Shown here piece after piece: positions 6,669 to 7,851 of a stretch of 7,851 nt of DNA. Below the pieces are notes generated by a model, which worked only from the letters and a program-made list of their open reading frames with translations, was not told the DNA's origin and searched no databases. The position numbers and the translations under genes are program-made. This DNA is from Candidatus Elarobacter sp. (lineage in GTDB: Bacteria > Vulcanimicrobiota > Vulcanimicrobiia > Vulcanimicrobiales > Vulcanimicrobiaceae): contig JASLGJ010000212.1 of assembly GCA_030150085.1 (NCBI GenBank), forward strand, positions 1-7,851, written 5' to 3'. Each line of letters begins with the position of its first letter. Position 1 is the first letter of the stretch.

Positions 6669-7159
6669 GCCGAGACCGCCCGGGCGGCCGCGATCGCGGC
6701 CAGCTCTTCGTCCGAGGGGTCGCGGGCCGGCTTGAAGCCGGTCACTGCCTTGCCGTACGTGCGGGTCTCCTCGCGCGAGTAGATGCTGGTCAGGACCACC
6801 CCGTCGCCGTCGCGGTTGAGCAGGGCCAGCGCGTAGGACTGGTCCGAGCCGACGTCGTCGAAGGCGTTGTAGCGCACGAAGCCGACCCGCGGGACCTCCG
6901 CCCGGGCCACCTTCTCGAGCGCTTCCAGCCGGCCGCTGGTCGCGGCGTGGGCCGCGGCGGCCTCGGCGGCGGCGCGGTCGAGCGCGGCCAGGCGCTGGGT
7001 CGCGGGCGTGGCTCCGCCGCCGCCCAGGAGCGCGTCGTGGGCGTCGAGCACGGCTTGCAGCCGGCGCAGGCGGGGGGCCGCGACGAGCAGGTGGTAGCCG
7101 CCCGTCACGACGAGCGCGCTCACCAACCCGGCGAGCACGGCCGTGATCAAATTCTGCAT
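6665..7159 (-). CDS. DUF4446 family membrane-anchored protein
   Basis: 164 residues. One N-terminal membrane helix (about 5-27) is followed by an alanine-rich coiled-coil-like stretch (about 52-88) and the conserved DUF4446 core, with VGFVRYNAFDDVGSDQS (92-108), ALALLNRDGDGVVLTSIYSR (110-129) and ETRTYGKAV (131-139). The function of the family is unknown. It is the first protein gene of the minus-strand unit, and its TGA overlaps the start of the M23 peptidase, suggesting joint synthesis and an envelope role. The start is ATG at 7159. No Shine-Dalgarno is visible, because the upstream bases are the U-run and tail of the SRP RNA, which ends about 10 nt before the ATG. Confidence 0.92.
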   Translation of the reverse strand: MQNLITAVLAGLVSALVVTGGYHLLVAAPRLRRLQAVLDAHDALLGGGGATPATQRLAALDRAAAEAAAAHAATSGRLEALEKVARAEVPRVGFVRYNAFDDVGSDQSYALALLNRDGDGVVLTSIYSREETRTYGKAVTGFKPARDPSDEELAAIAAARAVSA

Positions 7160-7171
7160 CGCACAACAAAA

Positions 7172-7290
7172 GGCCAGGACGAGGGCCAGGTGGCTCGCGG
7201 CACACGGAAGGGCCCGCTTACCGTTGCTCCCTTCCGGGCCTGGCGGGGTTCACGGATTTCCGTTGCGCGAGGCCCAACCCTCGTCGAGGC
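7172..7290 (-). ncRNA. ffs: Bacterial small signal recognition particle RNA (4.5S-type)
   Basis: The minus strand carries the near-invariant domain IV hairpin of SRP RNA: GCCAGGCCCGGAAGGGAGC followed by AACGG (complement of about 7221-7244), with the GGAA tetraloop and the asymmetric loop bound by Ffh. Flanking arms close the rod: GACGAGGG (complement of 7278-7285) pairs with CCCTCGTC (complement of 7178-7185), and CCTCGCG-type pairs continue inward. The molecule is about 110-118 nt, a small SRP RNA without the Alu domain. It guides membrane-protein ribosomes to FtsY and the Sec translocon. The basal stem followed by TTTT (complement of 7168-7171) forms its own terminator. The exact ends are estimates; a -10 lies just upstream. 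Confidence 0.93.
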
Positions 7291-7297
7291 TCCGCCT

Positions 7298-7326
7298 ATG
7301 ATAGCCGCCCGGGCCGAATTGGGAAA
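7298..7326 (-). promoter_or_regulatory. Candidate promoter of the SRP RNA
   Basis: On the minus strand TATCAT (complement of 7298-7303) is a good -10, placing the RNA start near 7291, where the SRP RNA fold begins. At 17 bp upstream is TTTCCC (complement of 7321-7326), a poor -35. It may also drive the DUF4446-to-rdgB unit by read-through of the SRP terminator, as no other promoter is visible before DUF4446. Confidence 0.5.
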
Positions 7327-7340
7327 CCCCCGAAGTCGCC

Positions 7341-7851
7341 TCAGGGCGCTTTGGTGAAGCCCGGCGGCACGCCGAACAGCCCCGCGTCCGCGGCCCCGAG
7401 GGTCTTGAGATTGCCCCGCTCGGTCAGGAAGGCCAACCCGCCCGGGCCGCCGCTGGGGGCGGGAGCCGGGGTCGCGCCCGCCCCGGCCGAGAGCCGGAAC
7501 AAGCTGTAGAGCGCCAGTCGGTTGGACGGCGGGGTCGGCCCGCTGTGCCGGGCCGAGAAGGTCGGCCGGCAGCCGCCGCTGGGCGGGGCGACCACCTCGG
7601 TCGGGGTGGTGGGCACGGCGGCATGGCGGCGGATCGGGCAGGCCGTGACCGCCGGGCGCGCCAGGGGCGCGAGGTACTCGACCGTCTCGACCGAGCCGCT
7701 CCCGTCGCGGCAGCTCCCGGTCGCGTTGCTCATGGCGAAGGTCATGGTCGTGTCGTAGCCGGCCGCGGGCTGGTTCTCGATCCGCTGCGTGCCCAGCGCG
7801 CGCGTCGCCAGGGTGAGGCTGGCGTTCGCGCTGCCCGGCTGGCCCGGATCG
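7341..7851 (-). CDS. C-terminal part of an unrecognised protein (5' end outside the window)
   Basis: The frame is open from the right edge to a TGA at 7341-7343, giving at least 169 residues. It is rich in Ala, Pro, Gly, Ser and Thr, with three cysteines (SCRDG, TACPIR, GGCRP) and a proline/glycine-rich stretch before the C-terminus. The layout of segments such as SGSVETVEYL and LYSLFRL, with no membrane helix in the visible part, would suit the secreted C-terminal half of a type IV pilin-like or PulJ/PilW-like pseudopilin, but no motif proves this. The first ATG in the frame (7745) is probably internal, since the same frame continues upstream. It ends about 50 nt before the SRP RNA. Being a real gene is likely; its function is unknown. 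Confidence 0.6.
   Translation of the reverse strand, partial: DPGQPGSANASLTLATRALGTQRIENQPAAGYDTTMTFAMSNATGSCRDGSGSVETVEYLAPLARPAVTACPIRRHAAVPTTPTEVVAPPSGGCRPTFSARHSGPTPPSNRLALYSLFRLSAGAGATPAPAPSGGPGGLAFLTERGNLKTLGAADAGLFGVPPGFTKAP

Noticed and set aside
6669..7205. N-terminal extension of the M23 peptidase frame
   Set aside because: This part overlaps the DUF4446 gene in another frame and is Arg/Pro/Gly low-complexity. The GTG at 6668, overlapping the DUF4446 stop and followed by a basic segment and membrane helix, is the natural start.

Overview
This is a very GC-rich bacterial chromosome segment with densely packed genes and frequent GTG starts. It combines housekeeping genes (five tRNAs, an SRP RNA, lepA, rdgB and an envelope operon) with the edge of what looks like a secondary-metabolite locus, indicated by two tandem type II thioesterases. 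The phylum cannot be fixed by eye. A high-GC, non-model lineage that has DUF4446 and YggT proteins, NRPS/PKS-type chemistry and only some tRNAs with an encoded CCA is consistent with the sequence, for example an Eremiobacterota-, Chloroflexota- or Actinobacteriota-like organism. That placement is inference.

Layout. On the minus strand at the left (1-1713) lie two paralogous type II thioesterases in tandem, then possibly the first codons of a third gene that leaves the window. From 1793 to 2899 on the plus strand runs a tRNA array: Pro(TGG), Arg(TCT), His(GTG), Lys(TTT), Lys(CTT). Between Arg and His sits a small zinc-ribbon/HNH protein gene whose last HNH motif is spread over three reading frames. 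A cluster of perfect palindromes follows it. Intrinsic-terminator-like hairpins lie after tRNA-Arg, tRNA-His and the last tRNA-Lys.

From 7290 down to 2950 on the minus strand is a compact series: SRP RNA, DUF4446 membrane protein, M23 (LytM-type) peptidase, YggT, LepA/EF4, RdgB. Gene gaps are a GTGA overlap, 6 nt, 4 nt and 40 nt, so it reads as one transcription unit headed by, or just behind, the SRP RNA. It converges on the tRNA array, with a long perfect hairpin between them. At the right edge (7341-7851) is the C-terminal part of an unrecognised minus-strand protein.

Function. The right-hand unit joins membrane-targeting RNA, envelope/cell-wall proteins, a translation GTPase and nucleotide-pool sanitation. 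The thioesterases probably service an NRPS or PKS encoded outside the window. The points most worth a second look are the HNH gene inside the tRNA array, the palindrome cluster behind it, and the SRP RNA ending almost at the start codon of the DUF4446 gene. No clearly new defence or mobile system can be demonstrated from this window.
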